Below are positions 44,190 to 45,931 of a stretch of DNA of 45,931 bases, piece after piece. The stretch covers positions 1-45,931 of the forward strand of contig JALVVK010000058.1 in assembly GCA_027023445.1 (NCBI GenBank), given 5' to 3'. Position 1 is the first letter of the stretch, and each line of letters opens with the position of its first letter. Source of the stretch: Deltaproteobacteria bacterium (GTDB lineage: Bacteria; Desulfobacterota; Dissulfuribacteria; Dissulfuribacterales; JALVPX01). The notes under the pieces are model-generated. The model saw nothing but the letters and a program-made list of their open reading frames with translations, was not told the origin of the DNA and did no database searches. The position numbers and the translations under genes are program-made.

Positions 44190-44849
44190 ATGATGTACAG
44201 GACCCTTTTTGCCAAATACGTTCAAGGCATCGGGATGCCGCTCTTTCAGGGGAAGAGACCGCGTATGGTGTTGGCCATGGTCTTCATCTGTATATGTGTC
44301 GTTCCCTTTTGTCTTGCACTGGTTTTACCCTCTGAAGATACGACTGGCGCCTCTGAAAAAGGCCCTCCCGAAATACACGATCTGTCCATTATTAATTCGG
44401 ATCAGCGGCTGCTTGCCTATTTTTCCCTTAAAAACGGCTTTACCCCCGAGGTGGTAGAGGCACTTAAAAGCGGGATTCCTGTGAGATACACGTTTGACGT
44501 GGAGCTGCTTGCCCCGGGTTTCCTCTGGAAAAAACAGCTGCTGAGTCTCCAGGTGCCACGGGTGGTTTCCTTTGACAGCCTGAAGGGGGAGTACAGGGTC
44601 ATGTTCGGTCCGGTGGTCCACAGGGTCGTAACCGTGAGAACCCTTAATGAGGCAAAGCGTCTGGTGTGCGATGTAAATGACGTGCCGCTCATCCCTCTTG
44701 GTGATCTCGAAAAGGGGGTCCAGTATACTTTGAGGGTCAGGGCCAGGGCGGAGAAATCTGTTTCCTCCCTTCCATTTGAGGGTCTTATGAAGATTTTTTC
44801 ATCCTGGGGGATTGAGACCAGCTGGTATGAGATCCACTTTAGCTATTAG
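44190..44849 (+). CDS. DUF4390-like protein
   Basis: Protein of 219 residues with an N-terminal membrane/signal segment (about 25-46, MVLAMVFICICVVPFCLALVL) and a beta-rich extracytoplasmic domain. IHDLSIINSDQRLLAYFSLKNGFTPEVVEALKSGIPVRYTF and SLPFEGLMKIFSSWGIETSWYEIHF fit the DUF4390 family, which has no established function and is often encoded before an NtrY-type kinase. The downstream kinase gene starts inside its last codons, so the two are translationally coupled and may work in one signalling unit. The start could also be the ATG at 44265. Confidence 0.8.
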   Translation: MMYRTLFAKYVQGIGMPLFQGKRPRMVLAMVFICICVVPFCLALVLPSEDTTGASEKGPPEIHDLSIINSDQRLLAYFSLKNGFTPEVVEALKSGIPVRYTFDVELLAPGFLWKKQLLSLQVPRVVSFDSLKGEYRVMFGPVVHRVVTVRTLNEAKRLVCDVNDVPLIPLGDLEKGVQYTLRVRARAEKSVSSLPFEGLMKIFSSWGIETSWYEIHFSY

Positions 44850-45931
44850 TGAATCCAGGAGGCGCCGCCGGGAACGTGTGATGATGGCGGTTGCCGCGAT
44901 CATCATTCTTTTCCTTTCCTGGGCAGAGTACAGGTTGGTTTCCGGAGGAAGCCCCTTTCCCGTAAGTACCAATGTCCTTATCTTCGTTGTAATAAACCTG
45001 AATACCCTGCTCATACTTCTACTGACTTTTCTTATAATAAGAAACCTGGTCAAGCTGGTCTTTGAAGACCGGAAAAATATCATGGGGGCCAAGCTGCGGA
45101 CCAAACTCGTCGCGGCCTTTGTGTCTTTGTCCATACTTCCTACAGGGATGCTTCTGCTGGTTTCGTTCCAGTTTCTTACCGCAAGCCTGAACTACTGGTT
45201 TGACAGCAAGGTGGAACAATCACTCCAGGGTTCCCTGAACCTTGGAAGGGAGTATTACCAGGAGAAGACCCGGAAACTTGGAAAGATTTCTTTACATCTG
45301 GCAGAGGAAGCAGAAAACCAGTGTATTGACCCTTCCGGGAAACTTGATACCGGATGCCTGAGGGAGATTGCCCAAAAAGCCCCCTCCGGGTCGTCATTTT
45401 GTACTCTTGAGGTGGTTGATGCCACTAATGTGCCGGTCTTGAGCTTCCCATCCGGTTTTAAGCCTCCCAGGCTTTCCGCCTCAATTCTTTCCAGGGTTTT
45501 TGCGGGCAAGGTCGCGCAGGTGTCCACTGATACGGTGGAGGGCGGTGAGCTCGTGCGTGTACTTTCTCCTATCAGGAATCCGGGGGGACGGACCATTGCC
45601 GTTGTTGCGGTAGGGGATCTCATCCCTGAACGTATCCTTCATCTGCTTGATCAGATTCGCCTGGGGCATGATGAATACAGCAAGCTCATGTTGGTGCAGA
45701 AGCCCATAAAGTCCACGCTTATTATAACGCTGTTTCTCACGGCCCTGCTTATTATCTTTGTTTCCATATGGTTTGGTTTCCGGTTGGCCAAGGGAATTAC
45801 AGAGCCCGTGCAGATGCTGGCAGAGGCGACCCACAGGGTCGCGCAGGGAGATCTCGATTTCAGGCTTGAGGCGGAGGGCAGGGATGAGTTGAGTTCCCTG
45901 GTTCGGGCATTTAACACCATGACGCAGGATC
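44827..45931 (+). CDS. NtrY-like sensor histidine kinase, N-terminal part
   Basis: Partial gene, open to the window end (368 codons). The protein begins MRSTLAISESRRRRRE with basic residues. Two N-terminal membrane helices (about 18-36 and 45-70) are followed by GAKLRTKLVAAFVSLSILPTGMLL, the typical NtrY segment. A large extracytoplasmic domain follows, then a membrane helix (about 300-322) and a HAMP domain (GITEPVQMLAEATHRVAQGDLDF, DELSSLVRAFNTM). The kinase core lies beyond the window. ATG 44827 overlaps the DUF4390 gene by 23 bp; a GTG or ATG at 44878-44881 after AGGAGG is also possible. NtrY-type kinases usually act with sigma-54-dependent regulators. Confidence 0.88.
   Translation, partial: MRSTLAISESRRRRRERVMMAVAAIIILFLSWAEYRLVSGGSPFPVSTNVLIFVVINLNTLLILLLTFLIIRNLVKLVFEDRKNIMGAKLRTKLVAAFVSLSILPTGMLLLVSFQFLTASLNYWFDSKVEQSLQGSLNLGREYYQEKTRKLGKISLHLAEEAENQCIDPSGKLDTGCLREIAQKAPSGSSFCTLEVVDATNVPVLSFPSGFKPPRLSASILSRVFAGKVAQVSTDTVEGGELVRVLSPIRNPGGRTIAVVAVGDLIPERILHLLDQIRLGHDEYSKLMLVQKPIKSTLIITLFLTALLIIFVSIWFGFRLAKGITEPVQMLAEATHRVAQGDLDFRLEAEGRDELSSLVRAFNTMTQD

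Noticed and set aside
43892-44215. 107-codon minus-strand frame between mltA and the DUF4390 gene
   Set aside because: It has no ribosome site, an unnatural composition, and overlaps hairpins and the inverted repeat.

Overview
The window is an ordinary chromosomal segment of a Gram-negative, probably anaerobic bacterium, most likely a deltaproteobacterium (Desulfobacterota). This is an inference. It rests on LPS genes (kdsB, lptE), a TonB-ExbB-ExbD set, a zapB-zapA-6S RNA-rny block, an ATP synthase split into separate F1 and F0 loci, a selenocysteine tRNA, a PEP-CTERM protein and a PrsT-like TPR lipoprotein. No plasmid, phage or CRISPR hallmark was seen, and no intact transposase.

Layout. 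1-2.2 kb: end of the F1 operon (atpD partial, atpC, strong terminator), then a short GlmU-like uridylyltransferase. 2.5-6.9 kb: cell-division coiled coil ZapB, ZapA, 6S RNA, RNase Y and TyrRS. 6.9-8.3 kb (minus): metallo-beta-lactamase/beta-CASP nuclease. 8.7-12.1 kb: hemL, then the F0 operon atpZ-atpI-atpB-atpE with a perfect terminator. 12.2-14.5 kb (minus): a short UvrA paralogue. 14.5-15.9 kb: a non-coding island holding selC and a 192-bp element bounded by a perfect 27-bp inverted repeat. 15.9-16.7 kb (minus): a PEP-CTERM protein behind an excellent sigma-54 promoter. 17.0-23.2 kb: ribE-ribBA-ribH-nusB-leuS-lptE. 23.2-27.1 kb: rpsT (minus), an MscS channel, a protein with a C-terminal J domain, and a Rossmann-HisKA protein with an eroded ATPase domain. 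27.1-31.8 kb (minus): pfk, PrsT-like TPR lipoprotein, rlmN. 32.2-38.1 kb: murI (plus), then a minus-strand run ileS, CDP-alcohol phosphatidyltransferase, rsmI, kdsB. 38.3-41.4 kb (minus): exbB-exbD-tonB, a four-cysteine mini-protein and a small HAD protein. 41.6-45.9 kb: mdh, mltA, a DUF4390 protein and the start of an NtrY-like sensor kinase.

How it works together. Energy: ATP synthase, malate dehydrogenase and a phosphofructokinase. Envelope: KdsB, LptE, MurI, MltA, CDP-alcohol transferase, TonB complex. Cofactors: riboflavin (RibE/BA/H) and tetrapyrroles (HemL). Translation: Tyr-, Leu- and Ile-RS, S20, RlmN, RsmI, selC. RNA control: 6S RNA, RNase Y, the beta-CASP nuclease and NusB. Intergenic spaces carry dispersed repeats, including a family of three related copies in this window.

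The most unusual items are the selC island with its inverted-repeat element and partial copy of the selC 5-prime end, the sigma-54 promoter of the PEP-CTERM gene, the degenerate Rossmann-kinase protein, and a possible structured RNA downstream of the 6S gene. I did not find a clearly new multi-gene system.
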